The notes beneath the pieces were generated by a model that worked only from the letters and a program-made list of their open reading frames with translations, searched no databases and was not told the DNA's origin. From JARRPM01 sp963765545 (GTDB lineage Bacteria; Pseudomonadota; Gammaproteobacteria; Pseudomonadales; Halieaceae), in NCBI GenBank assembly GCA_963765545.1, contig CAVXWW010000008.1, positions 310,001 to 374,000 on the forward strand: a stretch of 64,000 nt of DNA. The letters are read 5' to 3'. Of this stretch, positions 26,366-35,701 are shown piece after piece. The position numbers and the translations under genes were made by a program. Positions within the stretch are counted from its first letter, which is position 1. Every line of letters begins with the position of its first letter.

Positions 26366-27736
26366 ATGCAGCTAGAAGTGATCATCCTTGCCGCCGGGCA
26401 GGGAACTCGAATGAAATCCAGTCTGCCCAAAGTGCTTCACCCCTTGGCCGGGCGGCCCTTGCTGCAGCATGTGATAGAAACGGCCCTGGCCCTTCAGCCT
26501 GGTGCTGTGCATGTGGTTATAGGGCATGGCGCAGAACGGGTGCGGGAGCAACTGGCGCACTTTCCGGTGAACTGGGTCATCCAGCACGAGCAACTGGGCA
26601 CCGGCCACGGTGTATTGCAGGCGGTGCCTGCTCTGTCCGATGACAGCACCGTGCTGGTTCTCTATGGCGATGTGCCGCTGGTTGGTGCTGATACTCTTTC
26701 TGCGCTGGTGGCGGCAGCCGCGCAAGGTCCGGCATTGCTGACGGCCAGGGTCGGCGACCCGGCCGGTTATGGCAGAATCCTGCGGGGCTCATCGGGCGAA
26801 CTGGTGGGTGTGGTAGAGCACAAGGACGCCACAGGTGAACAGCGCGAGATATCAGAAATAAACACGGGCCTGCTGGCCGCGCCGGCCCGGGACTTTATCG
26901 AGTACCTGCCTCGAGTGGGCAACAGTAACAAACAGGGTGAATACTACCTGCCGGATATCCTCAGTATGGCCGTCGCGGAAGGTCGCTCGGTGGCCTCCTG
27001 CCTGGCGGTTTCAGAGCTTGAAGTACTGGGGGTCAATGACAGGGTGCAACTCAACCAGTTGGAGCGGGAATACCAGCGGCGTCAGGCAGAGGGACTGATG
27101 CGCGGTGGTGTTGCCGTGGCGGATATCAACCGTCTGGATGTGCGGGGCTCGCTGAGCTGCGGTCAGGATGTCAGTATCGACGTCAACGTGGTCTTCGAAG
27201 GTGAGGTCAGTCTCGGCGACGGTGTAGCGATCGGCCCCAACTGCGTATTGCGCGATGTCAGCGTGGCAGCCGGAGCCACTATTCATGCCATGAGTCATTT
27301 ACAGGAGGCCCGGATAGGAGAGGACTGTAACGTCGGCCCTTACGCAAGGCTGCGCCCCGGCACGGTGCTGGCAAAGGGTGCCCGTGTAGGTAATTTTGTA
27401 GAGACCAAGAAAGCGGAAATCGGTGCAGGCAGCAAGGTTAACCACCTCAGCTACATCGGCGATTGCGTAATGGGAGACAACGTGAACATCGGGGCCGGAA
27501 CAATCACGTGTAATTATGATGGTGTAAACAAACACAAAACGGATATCGGCGCCGGCGTTTTCGTCGGCTCCAACAGCACCCTGGTAGCGCCACTGCAGAT
27601 TGCCGAGCAGGGATTTGTCGCCGCCGGCTCCACCGTTACCCGGGCCGTGGGCGTGGAGGAGCTCGCCGTCAGTCGTGCGCGCCAGCGCAATATAGAGGGC
27701 TGGAAACGGCCGACCAGGAAGCAGGGCGAGGACTAA
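26366..27736 (+). CDS. glmU: Bifunctional N-acetylglucosamine-1-phosphate uridyltransferase / glucosamine-1-phosphate acetyltransferase
   Basis: This 456-residue GlmU makes UDP-GlcNAc for peptidoglycan and LPS. The N-terminal pyrophosphorylase domain carries LAAGQGTRMKSSLPK (8-22). The C-terminal left-handed beta helix has hexapeptide repeats and the acetyltransferase segment NFVETKKAEIGAGSKVNHLSY. The start is ATG 26366, giving the standard MQLEVIILAAGQG; the frame is open upstream without family similarity. glmS starts 2 bp after the stop, so the two are cotranscribed. Confidence 0.96.
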   Translation: MQLEVIILAAGQGTRMKSSLPKVLHPLAGRPLLQHVIETALALQPGAVHVVIGHGAERVREQLAHFPVNWVIQHEQLGTGHGVLQAVPALSDDSTVLVLYGDVPLVGADTLSALVAAAAQGPALLTARVGDPAGYGRILRGSSGELVGVVEHKDATGEQREISEINTGLLAAPARDFIEYLPRVGNSNKQGEYYLPDILSMAVAEGRSVASCLAVSELEVLGVNDRVQLNQLEREYQRRQAEGLMRGGVAVADINRLDVRGSLSCGQDVSIDVNVVFEGEVSLGDGVAIGPNCVLRDVSVAAGATIHAMSHLQEARIGEDCNVGPYARLRPGTVLAKGARVGNFVETKKAEIGAGSKVNHLSYIGDCVMGDNVNIGAGTITCNYDGVNKHKTDIGAGVFVGSNSTLVAPLQIAEQGFVAAGSTVTRAVGVEELAVSRARQRNIEGWKRPTRKQGED

Positions 27737-27738
27737 TT

Positions 27739-29568
27739 ATGTGTGGCATTGTGGCCGCCGCTGCGCGGCGTGAAGTTTCTGAGATTTTACTGGAAGGGCT
27801 GCGCCGGCTGGAATACCGCGGCTATGACTCCGCCGGTATGGCTCTGGTGAATAACGAGCACCACCTTCAGCTACACAAGCAGCAGGGCAAGGTCTGCGAG
27901 CTGGAAAAAGCCCAGGCACTGCAGCCATTACTTGGCTGTACCGGGATCGCCCACACTCGTTGGGCTACCCACGGTGAGCCTTCAGGAGTAAATGCTCACC
28001 CCCATATTTCGGGGCAGCGCATCGCGCTGGTACACAACGGTATTATTGAAAACCATGCCGCCCTGCGGCAGGACCTGATAGCCCAGGGCTATGAGTTTGC
28101 ATCGGCCACCGACACCGAGGTGGTGGTGCACATGCTGCACAGCGCACTCGCCGAGGGTAAGTCCCTGCTGGCCGCCATGCAGGAGACCGTGGGCAAGCTC
28201 GAGGGTGCCTATGCCATGGCCGCGGTGGATACAGAACACCCGGACCAGGTCGTTGGGGCACGTAAGGGTAGCCCCCTGGTCATTGGTATCGGCATAGGCG
28301 AAAACTTCCTTGCCTCCGACCAGCTCGCCCTGCGCCAGGTAACCGACCGCTTTATCTTTCTTGAAGAGGGCGATGTGGTAGAGATGTCGCCCTCTTCCAT
28401 GCAGATTTTTGACGGTGAGGGTGCCCCGGTAGAGCGCAAGAGGACACTTATCTCCGAGGCAGTAGAGGTCGCCGACCTCGGTGGTTATGACCACTACATG
28501 CTAAAGGAGATTCACGAACAGCCGCGAGCGCTGGCGGCTACCTTCGCCCAGGCTGCGACCCACCCGCAACTCGACGATTGCTTTGGCGCTGGCGCGGCCG
28601 CCGTATTTGATCAGGTTGAAGCGGTACAGATTGTCGCCTGTGGCACCAGTTTCCACGCGGGTATGGTGGCGCGATACTGGCTGGAGGAACTTGCGGGCAT
28701 ACCCTGCCAGGTCGAGGTGGCATCCGAGTTTCGCTATCGCAAGCGCGTCTCCCGGAAAAATACCCTGCTGGTCACTATCTCCCAGTCTGGCGAGACCGCT
28801 GACTCGCTGGCGGCATTGCGTAATGCCAGTGACGGCGAGTTTGTTGCGAGCCTGGTGATTTCCAATGTGGACAACAGTTCACTGGTGCGCGATAGCGACC
28901 TGGTATTCCTGACAAAGGCGGGGATGGAGATCGGGGTTGCCTCGACCAAGGCGTTTACCACTCAGCTGGTCGGCTTGCTGTTGCTTACCATGGCCCTGGG
29001 CCGGCGCAACACGATGACAGAGCAGAAGCAGCAGGAAGTCATGGTGGCGCTGCAGGGCCTGCCGGAATACGTGCAGCAGACCCTTGAGCTCGATGGCGCA
29101 ATAGAGCAATTGTCCGGGGCTTTCATTCCCAAGCATCATGCCCTGTTCCTGGGCCGGGGTATCCACTATCCGATTGCCATGGAGGGCGCGCTCAAACTGA
29201 AGGAGATTTCCTATATCCACGCAGAGGCCTACCCCGCTGGCGAGCTCAAGCATGGCCCCCTGGCGCTGGTAGATGACGATATGCCGGTGGTGGCGGTGGC
29301 ACCCAGTGACGACCTGCTGGAAAAATTGAAATCCAACCTGGAGGAAGTGCGCTCTCGCGGCGGCGAACTGTTCGTTTTCGCCGATCGACAGGCGGGTTTT
29401 GAGAGTGAGGCCAGGGTTCAGGTGCTGCCCATGCCGCACTGCCCCGAAGTGATAAAGCCCATTGTTTATACGGTGGCGCTGCAGTTACTGTCCTATCACG
29501 TGGCTCTGCAAAAGGGCACCGATGTGGACAAGCCGCGCAACCTGGCAAAATCGGTTACCGTGGAATAA
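27739..29568 (+). CDS. glmS: Glutamine-fructose-6-phosphate aminotransferase (isomerizing)
   Basis: GlmS converts fructose-6-phosphate and glutamine to glucosamine-6-phosphate, supplying GlmU. The 609-residue protein starts MCGIVA, with the N-terminal nucleophile Cys and the glutaminase motif HTRWATHGEPS. Two SIS isomerase domains contain VACGTSFHAG, SQSGETADSL and EGALKLKEISYIHAEA. It ends with the conserved KPRNLAKSVTVE. It directly follows glmU, and no ribozyme leader is present. Confidence 0.97.
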   Translation: MCGIVAAAARREVSEILLEGLRRLEYRGYDSAGMALVNNEHHLQLHKQQGKVCELEKAQALQPLLGCTGIAHTRWATHGEPSGVNAHPHISGQRIALVHNGIIENHAALRQDLIAQGYEFASATDTEVVVHMLHSALAEGKSLLAAMQETVGKLEGAYAMAAVDTEHPDQVVGARKGSPLVIGIGIGENFLASDQLALRQVTDRFIFLEEGDVVEMSPSSMQIFDGEGAPVERKRTLISEAVEVADLGGYDHYMLKEIHEQPRALAATFAQAATHPQLDDCFGAGAAAVFDQVEAVQIVACGTSFHAGMVARYWLEELAGIPCQVEVASEFRYRKRVSRKNTLLVTISQSGETADSLAALRNASDGEFVASLVISNVDNSSLVRDSDLVFLTKAGMEIGVASTKAFTTQLVGLLLLTMALGRRNTMTEQKQQEVMVALQGLPEYVQQTLELDGAIEQLSGAFIPKHHALFLGRGIHYPIAMEGALKLKEISYIHAEAYPAGELKHGPLALVDDDMPVVAVAPSDDLLEKLKSNLEEVRSRGGELFVFADRQAGFESEARVQVLPMPHCPEVIKPIVYTVALQLLSYHVALQKGTDVDKPRNLAKSVTVE

Positions 29569-29573
29569 GCTTT

Positions 29574-29592
29574 CCTGCCCCGGTCGGGCAGG
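29574..29592 (+). terminator. Possible stem-loop after glmS
   Basis: CCTGCCC (29574-29580), loop CGGTC and GGGCAGG (29586-29592) lie 5 bp after the glmS stop. No T-run follows, so terminator activity is uncertain. Confidence 0.4.
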
Positions 29593-29667
29593 TAATAAGC
29601 GGGCGGTCACTCGCCAATCTAGCATTTATCGACACGGGTAGTAGCTGTAAACCGGGACGGTAGCGGA

Positions 29668-30066
29668 ATGTCGACATTTGAGCTGTTGAAAGTGCTGCAC
29701 ATCAGCTGCGCATTTTTATCAATAGTCGGTTTCAGCTTGCGCGGCTACTGGATGATTACCCACAATCCGCGTTCGCGCACCCGCGCCAGCCGGATACTGC
29801 CCCATATCCTGGACACTGTCTTGCTGGCTTCCGCCGTCGGCATGCTTTTTATCTGGCACACAAACCCCCTTTCGCTGGGCTGGTTGAGTGCAAAACTGCT
29901 GGCTTTGTTGGTCTATATTGGGCTCGGAATGCTTGCTTTCCGGTTTGGCAGGACACGGGGCGTGCGTATTACAGCCTTCTTGCTGGCGCTGGTAACCGTT
30001 GCGTATATTGTCTTGGTCGCTTATACGAAATCACCCCTGGGCTTGCTGGCACAAACGCAGGGGTGA
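29668..30066 (+). CDS. SirB2-family membrane protein
   Basis: This 132-residue hydrophobic protein has four predicted membrane helices and the SirB2 features LKVLHISCAFLSIVGFSLRG at the start and RILPHILDTVLL in the first loop. Family members were named from Salmonella, but their function is unclear. It stands alone between glmS and a small secreted protein gene on the other strand. Confidence 0.8.
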   Translation: MSTFELLKVLHISCAFLSIVGFSLRGYWMITHNPRSRTRASRILPHILDTVLLASAVGMLFIWHTNPLSLGWLSAKLLALLVYIGLGMLAFRFGRTRGVRITAFLLALVTVAYIVLVAYTKSPLGLLAQTQG

Positions 30067-30120
30067 AAAGTAGCAGGGTGGGGTCGTCAACCGGTGGCCG
30101 CAACAGGCGGCGGCAGAAAG

Positions 30121-30480
30121 TCAGCTCGGGTTGGCTGTCTTGTAGTCGCGTATTTCGTTATTGAACTTGGTTGCCACCTCTTCCTCCCTGGAAACTGCGG
30201 CGTTGTAGACTTCCTGGACTTCCTGGTATTTTTCGGCGGCTCCTTCCTGTCCTTCCTTGGCAGCGGCTTCCGCGGCAGTCAGCGACGGTTCCAGGCAGCC
30301 CATGTAGGCCAGGTTTGCCGCCTGGAATTCCTTTACGGCTTTCTGGTTGGCGAGCATCTGCTCCAGGGTAGACTCTTCTCCCTCGGAGATGGCAGGCGCA
30401 TCGGGCGCGACACAGTCATCCGCCATGCTCACCGCACTTGCCATTGCCAGACCGATTATTGCAACGCTTAGTTTCTTCAT
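30121..30480 (-). CDS. Small secreted/periplasmic protein of unknown function
   Basis: The 119-residue product starts MKKLSVAIIGLAMASAVSMA, a clear signal peptide likely cleaved before DDCVAPDAP. The mature part is acidic and mostly helical (EEESTLEQMLANQKAVKEFQ-like heptads, about residues 35-110) with two cysteines that could form a disulfide. The start is ATG 30480 with AAAAAGGG ahead. I do not recognise a named family. It is on the same strand as the SPOR-protein gene 73 bp upstream and may share its transcript. Confidence 0.65.
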   Translation of the reverse strand: MKKLSVAIIGLAMASAVSMADDCVAPDAPAISEGEESTLEQMLANQKAVKEFQAANLAYMGCLEPSLTAAEAAAKEGQEGAAEKYQEVQEVYNAAVSREEEVATKFNNEIRDYKTANPS

Positions 30481-30553
30481 AATAAAACCCTTTTTCAATT
30501 GTCAGGAAAACATTAACAGGACGTTGTGCGCCTGCCAAGAGCCCCGGTTCAAA

Positions 30554-31714
30554 CTATTCCTTGCCCACCCATAGTGCCGATACCCCGTGAGCGGACTGTA
30601 ATTCACGCGCCACCTTCTCCGCCTGCGTCCGATCAGCCAGGTCGACAACGCGCACCCGGTAAAAAGTCCGGCCATCCTTGACGGCGCTTGTAACGATGGC
30701 CTCGCCAGTAGAGGGCTGCAGTTTTTTAACCCAGCTGTCGGCGGCCCCGCGTTGTGTATAAGAGCTGAAATTGACGAACCAGTTTTCACCTGTGGCGGCG
30801 GTGCTCGATGGTCTGGCGGCCGGCACCGGTTTAGCGACGGGCTTGGCAACCGGCTCAAGGCGTGGTTTGGGGGCGGCTTTGGCGACCGGCTTTGGCGCGG
30901 CCGGTTCGGCAGCCGGGCTGGTTGTTACAGGTGCGGTACCCGTTTTCTGGGCCGCCAACTGCTTTTCAAATCCCGCTACCGTATCCGTGAGGCGGCGGTT
31001 TTCCAGGGTCAGCGCATCGATAGTCGCCTGGTTGCGGGCGTTGCGCTCTTCCATTGCCTTCAGGGCCTCACGGGTGGCATCCACTTCCGCCGGGTTGGCC
31101 GCTGTTGCCAGGGTGGCCTGTAACTGGCGGATTTCCTCTGCGCTTGCCGCTCTTTGCTGGATAACGCCATAGCCGCCGGCCGCCAGCAGTGCCAAAGCGA
31201 CAATACCGACAACTATCATTCCCAGGGGCCAGCCATGTGAACTTTCTTCCGGCTCCTCGTCGTAGTCTTCCTCGTCCTCAAGGTAGTCGTCTTCGTCTTC
31301 CCAGTCATCAGCAGAGTCGGTTCGCGTCAATTCTTTGTCCTCTTGTAATAGGGTCTGGGCTGCGTCCAGCTCAGCATCGGGGGACTCCACACTGGCCGAA
31401 TCGCCCTCGACGGCCCAGGGGTTGCGGCTCTGCGCCACAGCGCCGCTGCCGGGCTTGGTGGCGCCGCCTATGACCTGCCATTCGGTCGCCAGATTATCGG
31501 GATCATCATCGTCAAGAAGCTCGTCCTCGTCCCCATCGTCTTCATAGGCCGCGGCGTAATCGGTGTCTCGCTCAGATTCCTCGAAGTCTTCAAACTCGTC
31601 GAAGTCAGAAAAAACCGGCTCCCGCTTTTCCTGCTGCGCCGCCTTGTCATCGGTGGGGAAAGCAGGTGCTCGCCGAGTGCCGGTGGGCTTATTGTGGGAG
31701 TCGTTGTTATTCAT
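30554..31714 (-). CDS. SPOR-domain membrane protein with acidic cytoplasmic region
   Basis: This 386-residue single-pass protein has residues 1-160 extremely acidic (runs of Asp/Glu) and presumably cytoplasmic. A membrane helix lies at 162-184, a predicted coiled coil at about 190-255, an Ala/Pro/Lys linker at 256-305 and a C-terminal SPOR domain at about 310-384 (WFVNFSSYTQRGAADSW, RTFYRVRVVDL). SPOR domains bind denuded peptidoglycan glycans, often at the division septum. The acidic N-terminus is unusual and may bind a basic partner. It is divergent from uvrD. Confidence 0.82.
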   Translation of the reverse strand: MNNNDSHNKPTGTRRAPAFPTDDKAAQQEKREPVFSDFDEFEDFEESERDTDYAAAYEDDGDEDELLDDDDPDNLATEWQVIGGATKPGSGAVAQSRNPWAVEGDSASVESPDAELDAAQTLLQEDKELTRTDSADDWEDEDDYLEDEEDYDEEPEESSHGWPLGMIVVGIVALALLAAGGYGVIQQRAASAEEIRQLQATLATAANPAEVDATREALKAMEERNARNQATIDALTLENRRLTDTVAGFEKQLAAQKTGTAPVTTSPAAEPAAPKPVAKAAPKPRLEPVAKPVAKPVPAARPSSTAATGENWFVNFSSYTQRGAADSWVKKLQPSTGEAIVTSAVKDGRTFYRVRVVDLADRTQAEKVARELQSAHGVSALWVGKE

Positions 31715-31909
31715 AGTCAGGTAGCGCCTGTCGAGTAGCAGAAAACCCGCAGATAGTAGCAGACACCACAGCTAATTGCCCTAGTACAGCGCCGGGGGTT
31801 GCCAGATGATTCTGCTGCGAACTCTCTGGCCTTTGCGGCAGCGTTATTAATTGTGGGGCGAAGCGCTGCGGGCCGTGTTGCCCGGCCGTAATTTGGTTAG
31901 AATGCGCGC

Positions 31910-34060
31910 ATGGACGTATCTGATATTCTTTCTCCCCTCAATGATGCCCAGCGAGACGCGGTGGCGGCAGACAGCCAGAATATGCTGGTGCTGGCGGGCG
32001 CCGGCAGTGGCAAGACCCGAGTGCTGGTGCACCGCATAGCCTGGTTGGTCCGGGCCGAAGGTTTTTCTCCCTGGTCTATTCTCGCGGTAACGTTCACCAA
32101 TAAGGCCGCCCGGGAAATGCGTGGTCGAATAGAGGAGATGCTGCAAATTTCAGCCCACGGTATGTGGGTGGGAACGTTTCACGGGCTTGCGCATCGCCTG
32201 TTGAAGACACACTGGAAAGAGGCGGGGCTGCCCCAGAATTTTCAGATCCTTGACAGTGATGACCAGCTGCGCCTGGTCAAGCGCGTGTGTCGGGAACTGG
32301 AGCTTGATGAGTCTCGCTGGCCACCCCGGCAGGCGCAGTGGTATATCAATGCACAAAAGGACGAGGGGCTGCGGGCCGCGCATATAGAAGTGCCTCCCGG
32401 GGACCTGTTTGCCCACACCATGGCGCAGGTTTACCGGGCATATGAGAGCGCCTGCGAGCGCGGGGGCATGGTAGATTTCGCTGAGCTGCTGCTGCGGGCA
32501 CACGAGCTCTGGTTGAAGAGCCCCGAAATACTGAAGCACTACCAGGACCGTTTCCGCCAGATTCTTGTAGACGAGTTCCAGGATACCAATACCATTCAGT
32601 ACGCATGGCTGAGGGTGCTTGCAGGCCAGCATATCCCGGTTGTGGCGGTGGGTGACGACGATCAGTCCATCTATGGCTGGAGAGGAGCTAAAATCGAGAA
32701 TATCCAGCGCTTCACAGAAGACTTTGCCGGTACCCACACCGTGCGGCTGGAGCAGAACTACCGCTCCAGCCAGACAATCCTGAAGGCGGCTAACGGCGTG
32801 ATAGCCAATAACCAGGGGCGTCTTGGCAAGGAGTTGTGGACCGCTGGCGAGTCCGGTGAGCCCATTACCCTGTATGCCGGATTCAACGAGCAGGACGAGG
32901 CACGGTATATCGTGGAGCAGATCGAGCAGTGGACCGGCGCCGGCAACACTCGCGCTTCGATTGCCATACTGTATCGCTCCAATGCCCAGTCCAGGGTGTT
33001 GGAAGAGGCGTTGATTCGTGCCCAGATGCCATATCGTATCTACGGCGGCCAGCGATTTTATGAGCGTATGGAAATCAGGAATGCCCTGGCCTACCTGCGC
33101 CTGCTGCTGAGTCGGGGCGATGATGCCGCGGTGGAAAGGGTTATCAACACGCCGCCACGCGGCATAGGCGGCAAGACCCTGGACGTGGTGCGCGATTGCG
33201 CCCGCGAATCGGAGATCTCGCTGTGGCAGGCCATCGCCACCGTTACTGAAGAAAAACTGTTGCCGGCCAGGGCGCTGGGCGCTTTGCAGGGTTTCACCGG
33301 CCTGATCAATGAGCTGGATTCCGGCACCGATGAACTGTTGCTTGAGGAAGTGGTTGAGCATGTCATCCAGGGCTCTGACCTGATCGAGTTCTACCGCAAG
33401 GAAAAAGGCGAAAAAGGCCAGGCCAGGGTGGAGAACCTGGAGGAACTGGTCAGTGCCGCCAAGCAGTTTGTAGCGGAAGATGACGAACTCTCTCCGTTGC
33501 AGCAGTTCCTGGACAGCGCTGCCCTGGATGCCGGTGATGCCCAGGCGGATGAGCATGAGGACAGCGTTCAGTTGATGACCCTGCACTCGGCCAAGGGACT
33601 TGAGTTTCCGCTGGTGTTCCTCGCGGGGATGGAGGAAAACCTGTTTCCACACCGCATGTCTATTGAAGAGCCCGGGCGACTGGAAGAGGAGCGCCGGCTT
33701 TGCTATGTCGGGATTACCCGGGCGATGGAAAAATTGATGATTACCTACGCCGAGAGCCGGCGCCTTCATGGTAGTGAAAGCCTCAATCCGCCGTCGCGTT
33801 TTATCCGGGAAATTCCCGTTGAATTACTGCAGGAGGTACGCCTGCATACCAGCATTACCCGGCCGGTCAGCAGTATGATGCAGGCGCGGGTGCCGGACAC
33901 CGAACTCAGCCTCGGCCAGCTGGTCTATCACCAGATCTTTGGGGAGGGTGTCGTGTTAAACTTTGAAGGGCGCGGCGCCAGCGCGCGGGTGCAGGTAAAT
34001 TTTGATACCGACGGCAGCAAGTGGCTGGTGTTGCAGTATGCCAATTTGCAGCTGATGTAA
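31910..34060 (+). CDS. uvrD: DNA helicase II (UvrD)
   Basis: This 716-residue SF1A 3'-5' helicase acts in nucleotide excision and mismatch repair. Motifs are AGAGSGKT (29-36), motif Ia TFTNKAAREM, motif II DEFQDTN, motif III VGDDDQSIYGWRGA, motif IV LEQNYRSS, motif V LMTLHSAKGLEFP and motif VI VGITRAMEKL. The C-terminal KOW-like YHQIFGEGVVL tail separates UvrD from Rep. A TAGAAT -10-like box lies just upstream, but its -35 is weak. Confidence 0.95.
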   Translation: MDVSDILSPLNDAQRDAVAADSQNMLVLAGAGSGKTRVLVHRIAWLVRAEGFSPWSILAVTFTNKAAREMRGRIEEMLQISAHGMWVGTFHGLAHRLLKTHWKEAGLPQNFQILDSDDQLRLVKRVCRELELDESRWPPRQAQWYINAQKDEGLRAAHIEVPPGDLFAHTMAQVYRAYESACERGGMVDFAELLLRAHELWLKSPEILKHYQDRFRQILVDEFQDTNTIQYAWLRVLAGQHIPVVAVGDDDQSIYGWRGAKIENIQRFTEDFAGTHTVRLEQNYRSSQTILKAANGVIANNQGRLGKELWTAGESGEPITLYAGFNEQDEARYIVEQIEQWTGAGNTRASIAILYRSNAQSRVLEEALIRAQMPYRIYGGQRFYERMEIRNALAYLRLLLSRGDDAAVERVINTPPRGIGGKTLDVVRDCARESEISLWQAIATVTEEKLLPARALGALQGFTGLINELDSGTDELLLEEVVEHVIQGSDLIEFYRKEKGEKGQARVENLEELVSAAKQFVAEDDELSPLQQFLDSAALDAGDAQADEHEDSVQLMTLHSAKGLEFPLVFLAGMEENLFPHRMSIEEPGRLEEERRLCYVGITRAMEKLMITYAESRRLHGSESLNPPSRFIREIPVELLQEVRLHTSITRPVSSMMQARVPDTELSLGQLVYHQIFGEGVVLNFEGRGASARVQVNFDTDGSKWLVLQYANLQLM

Positions 34061-34097
34061 TCTCGGCTGACATAATAACAAAGGGACGGATCGGTTC

Positions 34098-35261
34098 ATG
34101 GCGGGAGCTTCCTTCGAGCAGCGGTACAGCCCCTTTATCATTCTCTCACTGGTAGCCGCCCTGGTGCTTGTGCTGGGATTGTGGGCGAGCGGGCGCGCAG
34201 CACAAACAGATAGTGTGGCGGCCGGTCCCGAGATGCTCGCCGGGCAATACCAGTGGAAACTGGTAACCACCTGGCCGAAGAACTTCCCGGGCCTGGGCTC
34301 CGGCCCCGAGAACTTCGCGCGTTACGTTGGTGAGATGAGCGCGGGGCGGCTCCAGATACATGTTTACGGTGCCGGGGAGATCGTACCCGCCTTTGAAATC
34401 TTCGATGCCGTTTCCCAGGGCGTCGCCCAGGCAGGCCATGGCGCCTCTTACTACTGGAAAGGCAAGATACCGGCTTCGGTCTTTTTTACCACAATACCCT
34501 TTGGCATGAACGCCCAGGAAACCAATGGCTGGCTGCATTATGGTGGCGGCCTGGAGCTCTGGCGCGAGGCCTATGCGCCGTTCAACCTCATTCCCTTTGC
34601 CGGCGGTAGTTCGGGGGTGCAGATGGCGGGCTGGTTCAACAAGGAAATCAACTCCGTGGACGACCTGCAAGGCTTGAAGATGCGTATTCCGGGGCTGGCT
34701 GGCGATGTGTTCGCCCAGGCCGGTGGCACGGCAGTGCGCATTTCCGGTGGCGAGCTTTATACGTCACTGCAAACTGGCGTGATCGATGCGACCGAGTGGG
34801 TGGGGCCCTACAATGACCTCGCCCTGGGCCTGCATGAGGTCGCGCAGTACTACTACTATCCCGGATGGCACGAACCGGGTTCAATGCTTGAGATTATTAT
34901 CAACAAGGATGCATTCGAGGCGCTGCCGGCTGACCTGCAGGCCATTGTGACCTATGCAGCCAGGGCCGCTAACCAGGATATGCTGGATGAATTTACGGCG
35001 CGCAATAATGCAGCCCTGCAGGACCTGGTAAACAATCACGGGGTGCAGCTAAGGCGCATGCCGGATGACGTGCTGCTGGCACTCTACCAGGGCAGTGAAA
35101 AAGCATTGTCCCAGTTGGTAGCCGGGGACCCGATGGCTGCCCGGGTGTATGAGTCCTACAAGCGGTTCTACGAAGGGGTTCGCGAGTACCACCATATCTC
35201 CGAGCAGGCCTATATCAACGCCAGGGATATGGTAATTGATGTCCCTGACAGTGAAGAGTAA
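34098..35261 (+). CDS. dctP: TRAP transporter solute-binding protein (DctP/TakP-like)
   Basis: This 387-residue periplasmic binding protein is anchored or exported by an N-terminal hydrophobic segment (about residues 13-33). It has the DctP pattern WKLVTTWPKNFPGLGSGPE, GLKMRIPGLAGDVFAQ and IDATEWVGPYND. The last motif resembles TakP-type proteins, which bind 2-oxo acids, so an oxo- or hydroxy-acid ligand is inferred. The membrane subunits lie 0.45-2.3 kb away on the opposite strand beyond yciA, an unusual split arrangement. It begins 37 bp after uvrD. Confidence 0.85.
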   Translation: MAGASFEQRYSPFIILSLVAALVLVLGLWASGRAAQTDSVAAGPEMLAGQYQWKLVTTWPKNFPGLGSGPENFARYVGEMSAGRLQIHVYGAGEIVPAFEIFDAVSQGVAQAGHGASYYWKGKIPASVFFTTIPFGMNAQETNGWLHYGGGLELWREAYAPFNLIPFAGGSSGVQMAGWFNKEINSVDDLQGLKMRIPGLAGDVFAQAGGTAVRISGGELYTSLQTGVIDATEWVGPYNDLALGLHEVAQYYYYPGWHEPGSMLEIIINKDAFEALPADLQAIVTYAARAANQDMLDEFTARNNAALQDLVNNHGVQLRRMPDDVLLALYQGSEKALSQLVAGDPMAARVYESYKRFYEGVREYHHISEQAYINARDMVIDVPDSEE

Positions 35262-35267
35262 CCCGCG

Positions 35268-35660
35268 CTAGCTCCTGATCGTCCTGGTTCGGCCCGCCTC
35301 ATCGATGGCGACAAAGACAAACTCCCCCTCGGTCACCTTCAGTGGCTCACCATCGTGCGGTGAATTGATCCATACCTCCACCATGATGCGAATGGAGCTG
35401 CGGCCAATTTCCAGGACATCGCAGTAACAGGATACGACGGCACCCACATGCACGGGTGTCAGGAACGCCATGCCATCGATAGCCACGGTCGCGACCCGGC
35501 CATCCGCTACCTCGCTGGCGGTGATCATCCCGGCGATATCCATCTGGGACAATAACCAACCACCAAAGATATCGCCGCTGGCATTGGTGTCCTTGGGCAT
35601 GGCGACGGTTTGCAGGGAGAGATCTCCCTGGGGAATAGGCGTTGTATCTATGTCGTTCAT
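35268..35660 (-). CDS. yciA: Acyl-CoA thioesterase YciA
   Basis: This 130-residue hotdog-fold thioesterase hydrolyses acyl-CoA and matches the hexameric YciA family. It has MPKDTNASGDIFGGWLLSQMD with the catalytic Asp, AIDGMAFLTPVHVGAVV, and RIMVEVW. It sits between dctP (convergent, 6 bp apart) and dctM (same strand, 41 bp). Confidence 0.9.
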   Translation of the reverse strand: MNDIDTTPIPQGDLSLQTVAMPKDTNASGDIFGGWLLSQMDIAGMITASEVADGRVATVAIDGMAFLTPVHVGAVVSCYCDVLEIGRSSIRIMVEVWINSPHDGEPLKVTEGEFVFVAIDEAGRTRTIRS

Positions 35661-35701
35661 TGCTGGGGCTCAGTCAGGGGGTTTCAGTGGCACAACGGCC
35701 G

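Noticed and set aside
31825..31845. CTG-N10-CAG upstream of uvrD as a LexA site
   Set aside because: The inner bases do not fit the CTGT-N8-ACAG consensus.
32150..33769. 539-codon minus-strand open frame inside uvrD
   Set aside because: UvrD helicase motifs on the + strand cover it; the antisense product looks like a shadow.
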